A DNA stretch of 64,000 bases. Source: Eutreptiella sp. 'Long Island Sound 2002'. Taxonomy: Eukaryota > Euglenozoa > Euglenophyceae > Eutreptiales > Eutreptiaceae. Shown one piece after another: positions 1 through 10,690 of this stretch. Location of the stretch: positions 62,620,242 to 62,684,241 of the forward strand of contig OZ038381.1 in the NCBI GenBank assembly GCA_964036045.1, read 5' to 3'. The notes beneath the pieces were generated by a model. That model searched no databases, was not told where the DNA came from, and saw only the letters and a program-made list of their open reading frames with translations. Both the position numbers and the translations under genes were made by a program. Numbering within the stretch: the first letter of the stretch is position 1; the number at the start of each line of letters is the position of its first letter.

Positions 1-146
1 TGGAACATTGGTCAACAACGCTATGCAGAGCATTCTTTAGCGGACTCTCCTCAATAATGGTTGCATTTTACTAGCGTACTTGCTATCTCCTTGGCCGTTA
101 GTGCTGGCGCTAGTCAAAGTCTACCCCCTACGCGCCGTGGGATGCA

Positions 147-846
147 GTGCAGAAAAGCCTGTTGTGGAGGGCAAAGGAGTTGAAGGCTGTTAGGACTGCC
201 TTGTCGAAGTTTGTGCTAGCAGTTGACGTGGAGCTCACTGACGACAAGGTGGTTGTCCTCCGGAACACAGGAATTGAGGCCACAAATGAGGACGACAATG
301 ATACAGGGACAAAAATCCTTATTGCGCCAGTCATCCAGGGCCGTGGTGTGCCAGCTACCTTCACAACATGACCTTACGCAGCGGTGTGTTCCATTCCTTG
401 TCGATTGTGCAGTCAATAGTCCGTTCCGCCGTCAAAACACTCCGCAGAGCGATCCTCCTCCGGATTCGATTAAAATTGGTCTGTTTGACTGTGTTTTGAT
501 TGTAGACTTTTTGGGAACTGGGACCAGATGGTACAGACGACATTCATCCCCTGATTGGCAAGTTGCTCATGAAAGATGCACCTATTTGCATTGGGGACGC
601 GAAACACATTGGTCACTCGCCGAAGGACGTGCAACTCACCGATGGCAGTGGACGTAGGTCTGGATATACGATCCATCAACAAGCCGCATTGTGTATCGAT
701 ACTCCGCACGACTGGCACCGATAGGCACACCAAACAAATTGACTGTGAAGGTCCCAAAGTACATCAATATTGATGAGGGATCGTGCGCATCTCAAATCAT
801 TGCCAGTGATTGGTATCTTGCCACCGCCACAGTGGGCCCCAGGTGA
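147..846 (+). pseudogene. Broken coding region, unknown function (5' part)
   Basis: Protein-like segments occur in at least two frames. Frame 3 carries an N-terminal piece at 147-371 (KFVLAVDVELTDDKVVV) and a second piece at about 513-655 (HPLIGKLLMKDAPICIGD). Frame 1 carries a convincing stretch at 658-843 (YINIDEGSCASQIIASDW). The pieces are separated by frame changes and by stops (TAG at 655-657, TGA at 844-846). The last piece is in the same frame as the next CDS, so both probably belong to one gene. I recognise no domain. It could be a decayed gene, a gene with short introns, or an assembly with indels. A candidate 5' splice site, AG|GTGAGG, lies exactly at the TGA. Confidence 0.4.
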
Positions 847-852
847 GGAGCC

Positions 853-1335
853 TTGAATTGTCATCCATTGCCCACCCAGCTGTGTAATGGACCGGTTATG
901 AATATCAACATGGGTCTGGGATACACTGGAGAGTCTTCTGGTTTGCAGCAATTCATCTCTCATAGCTGGGAGACAATTCAGGAACTAGATGCCTTGTACA
1001 TCATTGGCTGGGCTAGATGGATGAAGGATGTTGTCAATTGCATGCCAGTTGGGCCGGAGAAAGTGAAATGTGAGGAGAGTGATGACGATGTGGATGAAAT
1101 TGGCGAGCATGACGACGACTGCTTGGAGCCTCAGAAGAGAACCACACTAGCAAAAAGGAAACAACAGAGCCAGGAGCAAGATGCTAGGGATGACAGAGAT
1201 GACCGCTCCAGTTCCAGCAGTGGTGGTGGAAACCAGCCCTTCAAACCTCCAGGGAGCCTGGATTCGTTCCAGAACAGTGTGAAGGGTGCAACAAACGCCA
1301 AACGCCAGCCCAAGGCGGCGAACCAGATGAAGTAA
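853..1335 (+). CDS. Hypothetical protein, C-terminal part, acidic then Ser/basic-rich
   Basis: This 160-codon frame is open from just after the TGA at 844-846 and continues the frame of the preceding coding segment. Residues 1-75 look globular (GYTGESSGLQQFISHSW, LDALYIIGWARWMKDVV). Residues about 76-95 are Asp/Glu-rich (EESDDDVDEIGEHDDD). The rest is Lys/Arg/Gln-rich with a Ser run followed by glycines, so it is probably disordered and possibly nuclear. It ends with TAA at 1333-1335. The first codon is TTG, so this is probably an exon or downstream part and not a complete gene. No family is recognised. Confidence 0.45.
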   Translation: MNCHPLPTQLCNGPVMNINMGLGYTGESSGLQQFISHSWETIQELDALYIIGWARWMKDVVNCMPVGPEKVKCEESDDDVDEIGEHDDDCLEPQKRTTLAKRKQQSQEQDARDDRDDRSSSSSGGGNQPFKPPGSLDSFQNSVKGATNAKRQPKAANQMK

Positions 1336-1440
1336 TGGGTGCTGCACGAGTATGTTTCTGTAAGTTTCACTGTTTTTGCCCCCATGTTCCAACATGCAGT
1401 GGTTTACAACATGGTATGCTTTTTTTTTAGTTTTCAATTG

Positions 1441-1464
1441 AAGAACGCTTTGTAGAGCGTTCTT
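1441..1464. other. Perfect 9-bp-stem hairpin downstream of the first gene
   Basis: AAGAACGCT and its exact reverse complement AGCGTTCTT are separated by the 6-nt spacer TTGTAG, about 105 bp after the TAA of the preceding frame. It could be a 3'-UTR stem-loop or a chance palindrome. No function is assigned. Confidence 0.4.
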
Positions 1465-3660
1465 GAGCAGATTTGCATTTTTGCAGTGCTATATTCGTGC
1501 ATTTTTCTATGTTATTTCTTATCAATAGTACACACAGATGTGAGGGTTGACCACATGTTCTTCAATATGTATGGATTCACAAAGTTCGTTATCTTTGTTA
1601 CCGCACCATGTTTGTTCATCAATACAATACTCCTTGCTGTATCAACGTACTATGCACTGTCCACTGCTTGCCTGGTACCCTGCACTCCTCATTTCTAGGT
1701 GATTCATAGGTTGCTAAGCAACCACACACCACGAGCGTGTGCACTAGTGCCAAACAGGCACTCCACAATAGGTGATGGTTTCATTGATCATAAAACGGTC
1801 AATATAGAATGGTTTTTTGTAAACACCACACAAGTATGTCACTGATGGGGGGTGGTTCAACTCTGGGTTTTCCTCATTGCACTGTGAAACATGGATGTGG
1901 AATATTAAATTTTTGATGGGACCCTTAGGTGTGACAATACATTATTCCCCCAAATGGGCGTTACGGCAACCATTTCAAAATGCAGTGCCCCACAAGGCCC
2001 TTTTACAAGCTGCAACTTTTCACCATGGGCCGAAACACTCTTGGGTTTCGGCCAACCTCTCGCTTAGAGCCGCCTAAGTTTTACCCAGTTTCGCCCATTT
2101 CCACCCCCTTTTCACACATTTTATGGTCATTTCCACAACATCCACTCCTTTGTAGGTTGATTTCTCCCCACCATGGGGACGTCGAGAAGGCAGGGGTTAT
2201 GCAGCCATATTGACGCATATTCCATCGGTCCCTTCACTGCTCATCAAAGAGTGATTTTGAAGAGAAGGTGAAGAGTGTGTGGCATGTTAGACATCTTACG
2301 TGCGATGCCGATGTTGGATGTCGGACATGATAATATGTTATTGTGGCAGTGCACAATGTTCTCGTGCAAGGAATTCCAACACACACGAGTTTCAGTGGAG
2401 TAATACCCATCAAATTTGGATGCAACATTTTTCAGTGAAAAAAACAATCAAATTTCCATGTCACATTGCACTTTTTACGCCTTCCCCCCCCAACTACTTT
2501 GCACCACCAAGGCTTGGGTAGTTCGGGTCGCCTAATTTTAAGGGCATCTGGAAGGGGCGTGCCTTGGCGCACTTTGGGGGGAATATAGTCTAAAAGTAGC
2601 GGGCAGTGCGGGCACAATGCAAGGATTCCCCCTGTATTATGTGCCTTTGGCTTCCACTATGATGACCCATATTGCATTTTGATTGGCCGTGACACACATT
2701 GGACGGCACGTCTTATTTTGAGGGCCTTTGGTAGAGTAGCAGGCGGGGAGCATTGCCGCAATGCCTAGTCCTGCAATGCCCGTACATCGATCCGTGCTTC
2801 ACTAGTCTCACTCTTTACCGGCGCCAATACTTCTTGCATGATCTCGCATTGTTCCGCCCCATGTCCAGTTGCGTGGTTTGGTCGCGAGGTGTCTTGGAAG
2901 CTGCATATCTATGCGGCAGATGTCGCCTTTGCACACGCATATGTGCTTGCGTTGTTCCGAACAATGCTAAGCCACTGCTTCCACACAGCATGGGCGGTCT
3001 TTTCAACCCCCAGTCGTCTTTCATTCCTGTGTCGGCGCGCTGCCAACTGCCATGGCATTTATTGATTGTTGCTTGACAACCAATGGGAGTGGGCTGACAC
3101 CACCGGGCACGCTATTGTGGCGGCTTCAATGGCCCAAGCTCAATTGCAAACTTTTGTGTCTGCGTATATGTCCTTTTTTTGGCTGGGTTGCACCAAGACC
3201 AAGACAACCACCTCCTAGGTAGGTGACTGTTTGGTGAACCTAACCGGTTGGCAACAACATGTCTGCACATCGAGGGACACAAAATTATTTGTCCACTGTT
3301 GGATGGAACATGTGCATACTGGTAATTTGATTTTGCATGGTAATGCGGTAGTTTTATTTTAAGTGCCCAAAAAGTCTCTTTCCGAGTACCGTTTTGCTTT
3401 CGAGGTGTCAAAGGAGAATATCCATTCTCTTGCTTTTCAGCCTAACTTGGTTTGGTGCCTATGTGCTTTTTGGGGTGGAATTTTCGTTGGTGTTTGTTCT
3501 GCATGCATGGGTGCGCTCTTGCGGTGAAGGCTATTTCTATGCGGTAGGAAAAAGGGAAAGTCGCGGTTTGGCGTCAAGATGTTAGTAGAACACCTACAAT
3601 CCCTCATTGTTGAGGGTCAACAACAAAATCCTCTTGGCAGCTATTAATCTCTGCCGCTTT
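1465..3660. other. Region without a supported gene
   Basis: Base composition is AT-richer than the rest of the window. Frame 1 contains no TGA from 847 to about 1845 and encodes hydrophobic stretches (for example FINTILLAVSTYYALS at about 1615-1665), interrupted only by TAA/TAG. I do not regard this as proven coding. No repeat family shared with the rest of the window was noticed here. Confidence 0.4.
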
Positions 3661-3911
3661 TGAGGGTTGTTTGCACGGGGGTGGGGGGTGGGCGGTGGCG
3701 TCTCGTCAGTTTTGGTACCCGAACCCCCCCCCCCCTGCCCTCCGGGCGCACTTAGCTACCAAAGGTCAATAGCTACCGGCCAAACATATGGTGGTGTCAA
3801 AGACACGGGAAAATTTTTTTCATTCCCGTTGCCCACATGCCACCCCTCCCCGCCCAGGCGTTGGAGCGTTGATGGGAGGCACATCCCCTTGCCCACATGG
3901 CACCCCTCCCT

Positions 3912-4048
3912 GCCCTAGCCCTACCCCTCCCTGCCCTAGCCCTACCCCTCCACCTAGCCCTAGCTCTATCCCTAATCCTAACCCTAAGCCTAGCCCCAAC
4001 CCTAGTCCTAACCCCAACCTTAGCCCTAGCCCTAGCTTTAAACCTAGG
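3912..4048. repeat. Degenerate telomere-like repeat tract, copy 1
   Basis: The tract is built of CCCTAA, CCTAGC and CCCTAG variants in tandem (for example CCTAATCCTAACCCTAAG), grading on the left into C-rich CCCTACCCCTCC units. It lies inside the sequence, so it is interstitial and heavily mutated. TTAGGG is the simplest parental unit, although a CCCTAAA-type parent cannot be excluded. Confidence 0.7.
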
Positions 4049-4055
4049 CTATCGT

Positions 4056-4200
4056 AAGAGTTAATGTTGGGGTCCAAAATGAAGAGCAATGATGTGGCAA
4101 AAAGTAGCTATGATCTTGTTTAGCCTAATCCAGATGGCTTGTATGGGTGAAGTAGCTCGTTACAAAGGTTAGGGTAAGCTTTGTGGTGAGGTTTCGCGTG
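4056..4200. repeat. Telomere-linked dispersed unit, copy 1
   Basis: This segment directly follows the telomere-like tract and aligns along its length with 7757-7893, which follows the second tract. Shared landmarks include AGCAATGAT, GATCTTGTT, ATGGCTTG/ATGGTTGG, GTGAA, and GCAAAGGTTAGG/ACAAAGGTTAGG. The arrangement tract-plus-unit occurs twice, so tract and unit were duplicated together. Confidence 0.65.
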
Positions 4201-4204
4201 ACGG

Positions 4205-4375
4205 TATACCCCCCCCCCAAAGCCCCCAAGCAGTCCCCCCTGCAACCATCCCTCCCGGAACCCCCCCCCCCAAAGCCCCTCCAAGACCCCCACCCTCCGT
4301 CGCCTATCCCAAAACCCCCTCATGGCCCCTCCCATACCACCATTTCCCCTCCTAACCCCCCCCCCCCCCATGGGA
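4205..4375. repeat. C-rich low-complexity tract
   Basis: Repeated runs of 8-11 C separated by short A/T-containing words (CCAAAGCCCC, CCCCTCC). It gives spurious proline-rich frames on the + strand and glycine-rich frames on the - strand. Confidence 0.7.
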
Positions 4376-4586
4376 GCCTTGGGCGCCCCACCATGCCCGG
4401 GGACGCAAAGTAAATATCCCATAGGCACATCCATCACTGCCGCAGGGGCCCTGAGTCGGTGCCCCACACACGCACCACGTGCTCATCGACTTCCGTAGGG
4501 CCCCAAGCCGGTACCCCACTAACACGCAGTGCAGCAATTACTGTCGGCACAAGGGCAAAGGTGGTGCCCCACTCTCACTAGACAGG

Positions 4587-6962
4587 TTTTCACATGGTTC
4601 TCACCGTACGTGAAGGGAGGATTCTCGATTGGTATGCGTTCTCACTCTGTACTCCCCTTAAATCAAGGGAGACATTTCGACCGGGACACATCCTCACCGT
4701 GAAGGCAGGGTAGACCTTTCGATTTGGGCACGTTCTCATCTTGTTCGCACAGTTGATGGTGGGAGAAATGTCAATTGCGACAAGTGCTCGCCGCAAACCG
4801 AGGGTGGATAAACAGCAAATGATTGCAGAAATTGTAGTCGGGAAAATGCTTTCCGTGAATGAAGCCTGGATTTAGGATTGCGACACGTCGTCACTTTGTT
4901 CTCACCGTGAATGGACGGTAGATTTGCGATACACACGTGCTCGGCGTACATTGAGAGAGAAATGTTGATTGGGGAACGTTACCCCCGTGGAAAGGAGGAT
5001 AAATTTTCGATGAGGAGGTGGCCTCACCGTGGTCTCAGCCTAAATAAAGGGAGGAATTTCGATTGGGACACGTGCTCACCGTACATGGAGGGTGGATTTC
5101 CGATTGGGATGCATTGTCACCTTTTTTCACCGTAATTGGAGAAAACCATTTCATTGGGGCATGTGCTCACTGTAATTGGAGGGTAGATTTTCCATTGGTA
5201 CGCTTTCTCACTTTGTTCTCAACGTAAATCGAGGGGGAAATTTCAACTGGGACACCTCTTCACCGTAAATGGAGGTTAGATTTTTGCTTGAGACGCGTCC
5301 TTACCTTCTTTGCATCTATAAGGGGAGGGAGAAATATGGATTGAGACAAGTGCTGAATGTGAATGTAGGGGGGAATGCGGATTGGGTCATGTGCTCACCG
5401 TGGATGGAGGGTAGATTTTCGATCGGGACACTTTCTCCCTTGTTTTCACCTTAAATACTGGGAGCAATTTGGATTGGGACACGTGTTCACCATAAACGGA
5501 AATTGGGTTTTGGATTGAGAGGCGTTTTGACATTGTTTGCACCGTAAGTAGAGGGACAAACTTCGATTAAAACACATTTCCACCGCAAATGGATGTTGGG
5601 TGTTTGATTGGGATGTGTCCTCCCCTTGTGTTCCCCATAAAGTAAGGAAGGAACGTCGATTGGGACAGTGCTCACCGTGGATTGAGGGTAGTTTTTCGGT
5701 TGGGACGCGCTCTCATCTTGTTCTCACCGCGAATGGAGGGATGAATGTCGATCGGGATACATGCTCACCGCGCATGGAGTGTGTATTTTTGATCGGGATG
5801 TGTTCTCACCTTGTTCACAGCAGGAGGGGCAAATTTCAATCGGGAGATGTGCTCTCCATGAATGCAGGTAAAAATTTCAGTCCGGACACGTGCTCTCTGT
5901 GAATGGAGGGGGAAATGTAGATTGGGACACGTGCCCTGCGGGAATGGAGGGAGAAATTTCAATTGGTACATTTGCTCACTGTAAATGGACAGTGTATTTT
6001 CGTTTGGCACACGGTCTCATCTTAATGTCACCCAAATTGAGGGAGGAATTTGGATTGGGGCATTTGTTCACCGTAAACGGAGGTTGTTGGCCCCATTTAG
6101 ACGCATTGTCGCCTTATTTTGGCCGTAACTGGAGGGAGATATGTCCATTGAGACACGTGCTCACCGTGAATGGAGGGGGAAATGTTGATTGGGACACGTG
6201 CTCTCCAGGAACGGAGGGAGAAATTTTGATTGGGACACGTGCTCACCTTGGATGGAGGGTAGGTTTTCGATTGGGACGGTTTCTCACCTTGTTCTCACCA
6301 TAAATGGAGGGAGCATTTTCGATAGGGGCACGCGTTCACCGTAACTGGATGTTCGATTTTCGATTGAGATGTGTTCTGATTTTGTTTGCACCGTAAATGG
6401 AGGGAGAAATCTCCATTGAGATACACTCTCTCGGTGAATGGAGGGGAAAATGATGATTGGGACACGTGCTCTCAGGGAATGCAAGGTGAAATTTCTATCA
6501 AAACGCGTCCGTCTATCAGGTGGGCGTTTTTAGTGAGGGGTGTTCCTCTTCAATAGTGTTTGGCCTGTCAAAGGAATGCAAATGGGTGTTCTATAAGGCA
6601 TGTGCCATGCCGTAGTGGCACGCGGTTGTCCATTTAGAGGTGAAAATGAACCGTTTTTCAGCCGTTTTCTTAGGATGATTGTCCCGACTGTGGAGGACCG
6701 TTTCCAAAGCAAGCGGTTTTAATCGTGTATTGGGACACTTGCTCCCCGGGAAGGGAGGGAGAAATTGTCATTGGGTCACGTGCTCACCCCGGATGGAGGG
6801 TAGATATTCGGTGGGGACACATTCTCACCTTGTTCTCACCGTAAATGGAGGGAGCAATTTCGATTAGGACAATTGTTCACCGTAAATGAAGGGTAGATGT
6901 GTTCTCATGTTGTTTACACCGTCAATTGAGCGAGAATTTCTCATTGGGACACATTCTACGTG
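4587..6962. repeat. Satellite A (about 41-bp CACGTG repeat), block 1
   Basis: Tandem units of about 40-41 bp contain CACCGTGAATGGAGGG, then GAAATTTCGATTGGGA and CACGTGCT. Longer variants carry CTTGTTCTCACCGT. Units are roughly 70-90% alike by eye. Because the unit is not a multiple of 3 and indels are frequent, the long frames seen here (with WDTCSP and MEGRF words) are translations of satellite and not genes. The block is interrupted at about 6495-6745 by a unique core. Confidence 0.85.
6495..6745 (+). repeat. Unique core embedded in satellite A, copy 1
   Basis: About 250 bp of non-satellite sequence sits inside satellite A. It aligns almost throughout with the reverse complement of 61478-61712, and in two separately oriented halves with 43706-43990. 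Shared words include GCAAATGGGTGTTC, CATGTGCCATGCCGTAGT, GAGGTGAAAATGA and GCAAAGCAAGC. Recurrence of the same core in three satellite A blocks shows that the core and the satellite form one repeat family. Confidence 0.75.
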
Positions 6963-7671
6963 AACTGCCATGGTCGTTGGCACAAGTGGTCCCGCCCCGC
7001 CCGCACCGAAGCTTGTGGGCGTTGCCCTAGGCCGTGCGGAACCCTCCGAATCCTCTTGGGGCCAAGGGCTAGTGGCGATGGTGCCCTCATACATCCCTCG
7101 TCCGCCCCACGCAAACACCCAGAGCCCAAGGATATGACGCTGATGTTTTGTTGTTGTGAGTTGCTCTGGACGGTCTTGAATGTGTCAACCCCACCCGCTC
7201 CTAGCCACACAGGGACCACGTGTTCGTTGAATTCGGGAGATCCAGTGGCCCCTTGCGGTACACGGACCTACCGAGTTCGCACCAGCCAGGTGTGAGGGTT
7301 TCCCGCGACCACTGTGTAAGTGACGCAACACGTACCCCAGCGAGTGGAGCCAGTGGCCTCTGTGCCCGGGCACCGGCACTGTGAATTGACACAGTCTAAG
7401 GTAATGAATCCGTTTCACCCGTCTCCTTGCGAGCGGCACCGGGGGACCCCCCCGGGGGGGCTAGACTTTGCGGCTCCTAGGACACCTACTAGCCACCCCC
7501 TCCCCCCCGAGGGGCCTCTAGCCAAGCGTTAGTTGCCAAATGTGTGGCCCTGAGGCGTCCAGGGGCGCCCAAGGCGCCCGCTGCTCAATGAAAACCCAAG
7601 GTGCCCGAAGGAAAATTGTGCCCACTGTGCACCCCAGCACGATCCTGAAGCCCAACCTCCACTCTAACGCC
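6963..7671. other. GC-rich spacer without a supported gene
   Basis: No frame here has recognisable protein character. Parts (7200-7400) vaguely resemble 4400-4600, for example in CCACGTG and GGCCCC contexts, as expected if the telomere-linked repeat extends further than annotated. Confidence 0.4.
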
Positions 7672-7745
7672 CACCCCCAACCTAACCCTACGCCTAACCC
7701 TACCTGTAACCCTAGTCCTAACCCTAGCCCTAGCTCTTACCCGAG
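7672..7745. repeat. Degenerate telomere-like repeat tract, copy 2
   Basis: CCTAACCCTACGCCTAACCC and similar CCCTAA/CCTAG variants continue to CCCTAGCTCTTACCC. It is shorter than copy 1 but has the same orientation. Confidence 0.7.
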
Positions 7746-7756
7746 CCCAAGGTCAC

Positions 7757-7893
7757 AGTGAGTGTTGACATCCCACATGGAGCGCAATGATAAGGCAAAG
7801 GCATTTGGGGGATCTTGTTCAACCCAAGCAATATGGTTGGCATGGTGAAACTAGCTGGCTGCAAAGGTTAGGATTAGGTTCATGGTAATGCCA
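7757..7893. repeat. Telomere-linked dispersed unit, copy 2
   Basis: Diverged homologue of 4056-4200 in the same orientation and in the same position after the telomere-like tract. A C-rich tract follows (7925-8110), again as in copy 1. Confidence 0.65.
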
Positions 7894-7924
7894 TGGTCAG
7901 AGAGAGGGCAAGGGGAGGTAAGGG

Positions 7925-8110
7925 GAGCCTGTGCCCCCCCCCTCCCCAACCCTCCAAATCACCCCAACCGAACCTCCCGCCCCCGCCACAACCCCAAATT
8001 GCCCCACGTGGAACCCTCCCCTCCCAACCGACCTTCCCGGAGCGCCGCCCCCCCCACCCCATCCCAAGCCCTCCCCAGGCACTTGCCGGGCGCGCCCTCC
8101 ACCGGGGGGG
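7925..8110. repeat. C-rich low-complexity tract
   Basis: CCCCCCC-type runs with AACCCTCC/CCCGCC words, comparable to 4205-4375. The overlapping proline-rich frames are not supported as genes. Confidence 0.6.
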
Positions 8111-8599
8111 AGCGGACGTGGACCGACGCCCATGTCGGAGATCCCTCCCTGGTGGCTGAGGTTACGGTAGGGTACAGGCGCGGGCGAACTGTGGGGTGTG
8201 GCACACCGCACAAAGCCGGAGGCGTCGGCACACAGGACCACTGACCCGCAGGACACGCCGGGGTTGCGCCTGCCCAAGGGCCCCACAGAGCGCAATTCAT
8301 GACACACATTGAGCGCATACATGGTGACAGAATGGGTTACACGGAAAGTTTTACTGCCGCAGTAGGGCTGCCACAGCTTTCCTATACCTACACCTCACGT
8401 CTTTCGTGCGCCACTAGTGACTCCCTTCCCCTCCTTTTCTTCGTTCGCGTCAGAGGTGCACCTCGAACTTTGGGGCTCCGTACCCGCCATGCGGCTGCCA
8501 TCCCTCGCTGGGGCCGGACTAACCTGTAATGAGGAGCGGCCCTGTCGCAGCTGTGGTCACCCTCTTGGAGCCGGCCTAGTTTTGCTGTCCTCGGTTCCC

Positions 8600-9110
8600 C
8601 TTCAGCCCTTTGTATCATATCAGACTCCCCGAACTCGCCGGCAGAGTCACACTCCTCCACCAGCAAGCGGAAGTGGTCTGAGCAAGGGTGGGATGCGCGC
8701 AAGGCACGAGATGCCCGGCGACAGGCGGAACACTATGAGGGCAGAAAGGTCTTGGCGAGCCTCAGCTACACGCCGGGCATGGTTGACGAGCTCCAGTTCC
8801 AGATCCACCTCACGCCTTCAGTGCTGGAAAAGTTTGCAGTGGCATCCTTCGAGCGGTTCCCCGGGTGGCTCGTCCGGGCCTCCGAGCCAAGTGACCAGCA
8901 GCAGCCTTCGTCCGCATCAGCGCGCACAAGCCACAGGGGGGCCAGTGGGCCTCTGACCTGTGGCGCATCTAGCTCGGGGGCACTAGGGCCCCAGAGCCTT
9001 TCGGCAGCATCACTGCCTCCAACTGCGCCACCACCCAGCAGAGGTTCATCTTGCGGGGCAAGACTCGCCACATCCACAACGTCGGTGACCATCTCTTCCT
9101 AGCTAGGGCA
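8600..9110 (+). pseudogene. Fragment of an unknown, possibly gag-like protein
   Basis: Frame 1 reads through about 8600-8950 with protein-like character: a Ser-rich lead, a basic helix (DARKARDARRQAEHYEG), then SLSYTPGMVDELQFQIHL and VLEKFAVASFERFPGWLV. Around 8950-9100 the better reading changes frame (RFILRGKTRHIHNVGDHL), which suggests an indel. A short Cys/His cluster (CHNCDPHGPNC) is encoded near 9415-9450 in yet another frame and resembles a retroelement zinc knuckle, but the spacing is not canonical. With the following fragments to about 12.3 kb it may be one long decayed retroelement protein. No reverse transcriptase is visible nearby. Confidence 0.4.
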
Positions 9111-9772
9111 CTGCGGGCGTCGCCAGCGGTCTCCACTTGAGCACAACGGGCTCCGCAGTCCCTTGGACAGGTCTAGAAAAATGTACCCGCCTCTCACCTC
9201 CCGCATCTTTGCCCGTGTCTTGCATCCGGGGACCTCACGTGCTGCTAACGTATCTTCTGTCGGTGGCCGGTCAGGTGGCACATCTTTGCTGCGCACCGGT
9301 AGTCAATCAGGTAGATTGCGGCAGCTACTCGGTCTCACCGAAACAGACCAGACGCCTGCGTTCCGGGGCACACAATATCCTAAACTAGTGCTTCACCGGA
9401 TCTCGCAGCGTTTATTGCCACAACTGCGACCCCCATGGACCGAATTGCCCAAGAAGGATCAGGCGGGACCTGCCCACTTGGCCCATTAACACCCTACACG
9501 CGGCACCAGACGTCCTCCATCAGACATAGCGATACCTCCTGTTGTGGGCCGCCGATCTGGTTGCCGCCCTGTGCAAGAAGTTCTCGTTGGGGTCCCCCAC
9601 TAATGTCAGGGTTTGCAAAGTCCAAGCTGAACAAGCACAATAGGTGCCGGAGGCATATACCCTGTTACTCGGGATGAGGAAGTCCTGGGCTAGGTCATGG
9701 ATCTCGCGTCGCCCGCATTGGCGCCCGCTTCTATATTGGCTTTGCATATGGCGTCGGGTTTGGTAGACCCTT

Positions 9773-10260
9773 TTGTCCATGTGTTACCCGCAGGAATTGT
9801 TGTGCACTCACTGCATACCGGAGCTGTCTCTGGCGGTGTGGACCGCAGCCGTTGGCGTGGAAGCCCCCATGGAACTTGGCGTGTTTATGGTGGTTGACGC
9901 CTTCTTCCCCCCTCCAGTCAGCTCTACGGTCCGCACCACGAGGGAGGTCCTAAACAAATTGGTGGCCGGAGACTCCGTGCCTATTGACCTGTTGTCGCAA
10001 TTCGAGGCGGCAGTTCGACCTGGGGCTCCTAGAAAGGAGGACCCCCAGCTACGTGAGTTATGGGATCAACATCTTGGGACTTGCGAGACCTTGTAGGCAT
10101 CTAAGGACGCGCAGCTCTCAACGCGTTAGGACTTGCAGCACCAAAAGAAGCTACATAGCAGTACCACTGAGCGTTTGCAGTCTAGAATTGATGATCTGCA
10201 AGTCTAGGTTACAAAGTTTGTACAGACACTAGACCGCAAGCGCACCACTGAAGCGGGACC
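9773..10260 (+). pseudogene. Coiled-coil segment with three in-frame TAG codons
   Basis: Frame 2 encodes a helical region (VLNKLVAGDSVPIDLLSQF, then PQLRELWDQHLGTCETL). It continues past TAG at 10094-10096, 10127-10129 and 10205-10207 with strongly coiled-coil sequence (ASKDAQLSTR; DLQHQKKLHSSTTERLQ; VTKFVQTLDRKR). Glutamine at all three TAG positions would suit the heptad pattern. Either these were CAG codons that mutated, or TAG is read as Gln. Coding character then appears to shift frame near 10245 (ALKRDQGAVDTRIGLAAKTL). It is probably continuous with the fragments before and after. No family is recognised. Confidence 0.45.
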
Positions 10261-10329
10261 AGGGGGCTGTCGATACACGCATTGGGCTGGCCGCAAAGAC
10301 TCTGCTCTCCCTCGCTCAGAAGGTCCCCC

Positions 10330-10690
10330 TCCCAGGGCACACAGGTGCCTGAAGCTTCGCAGCCCCCTTTGGAGAAATTGCTTCCTGCAAACTACCCGCG
10401 AATCGACAAGGACCACGCGACGTGGTATCCGTCTTTGCTGGCTTGGCTGACAGCTTGGGTGGCACGGGGGTCTCTACCCTTTCAAGATTTGCAGCTCTTT
10501 TTTGTGCACTTCGAGTCGACCCTTGATATGCCCTTAGCAACTACTACCCCAACGGTAAAGCTCCCCCCGGAGTCGCCCATCGTGGACGTCACGGAGGTAG
10601 GCGAGCAGGAGGCCCGAATCTCACAAGCCGAGGCAAGCGAGCACACATCGGCGGCTGTGAGACCTCACCGGTCTCGCGATGCAAACCCCA
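10330..10690 (+). pseudogene. Unknown protein segment, frame 1
   Basis: A 120-residue stretch with good protein character: PPLEKLLPANYPRIDKDHA, WYPSLLAWLTAWVARG, LPFQDLQLFFVHFESTL, then an acidic linker. The frame changes to frame 2 near 10680, where the next segment starts. It reads as the middle of the same unknown protein as the coiled coil upstream. Confidence 0.45.

Noticed and set aside
3912-4048. A true chromosome end
   Set aside because: The repeat is strongly degenerate and sequence continues on both sides; a second similar tract occurs at 7.7 kb.
4911-6303. Several 60-137 codon frames with WDTCSP / MEGRF / IGTRSH words
   Set aside because: They are translations of the ~41-bp satellite A; frames shift with unit indels and appear on both strands and in all three blocks.
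8417-8956. 179-codon Ser/Arg-rich + frame
   Set aside because: It overlaps the better frame-1 reading (VDELQFQIHL segment) and is a compositional by-product of it.
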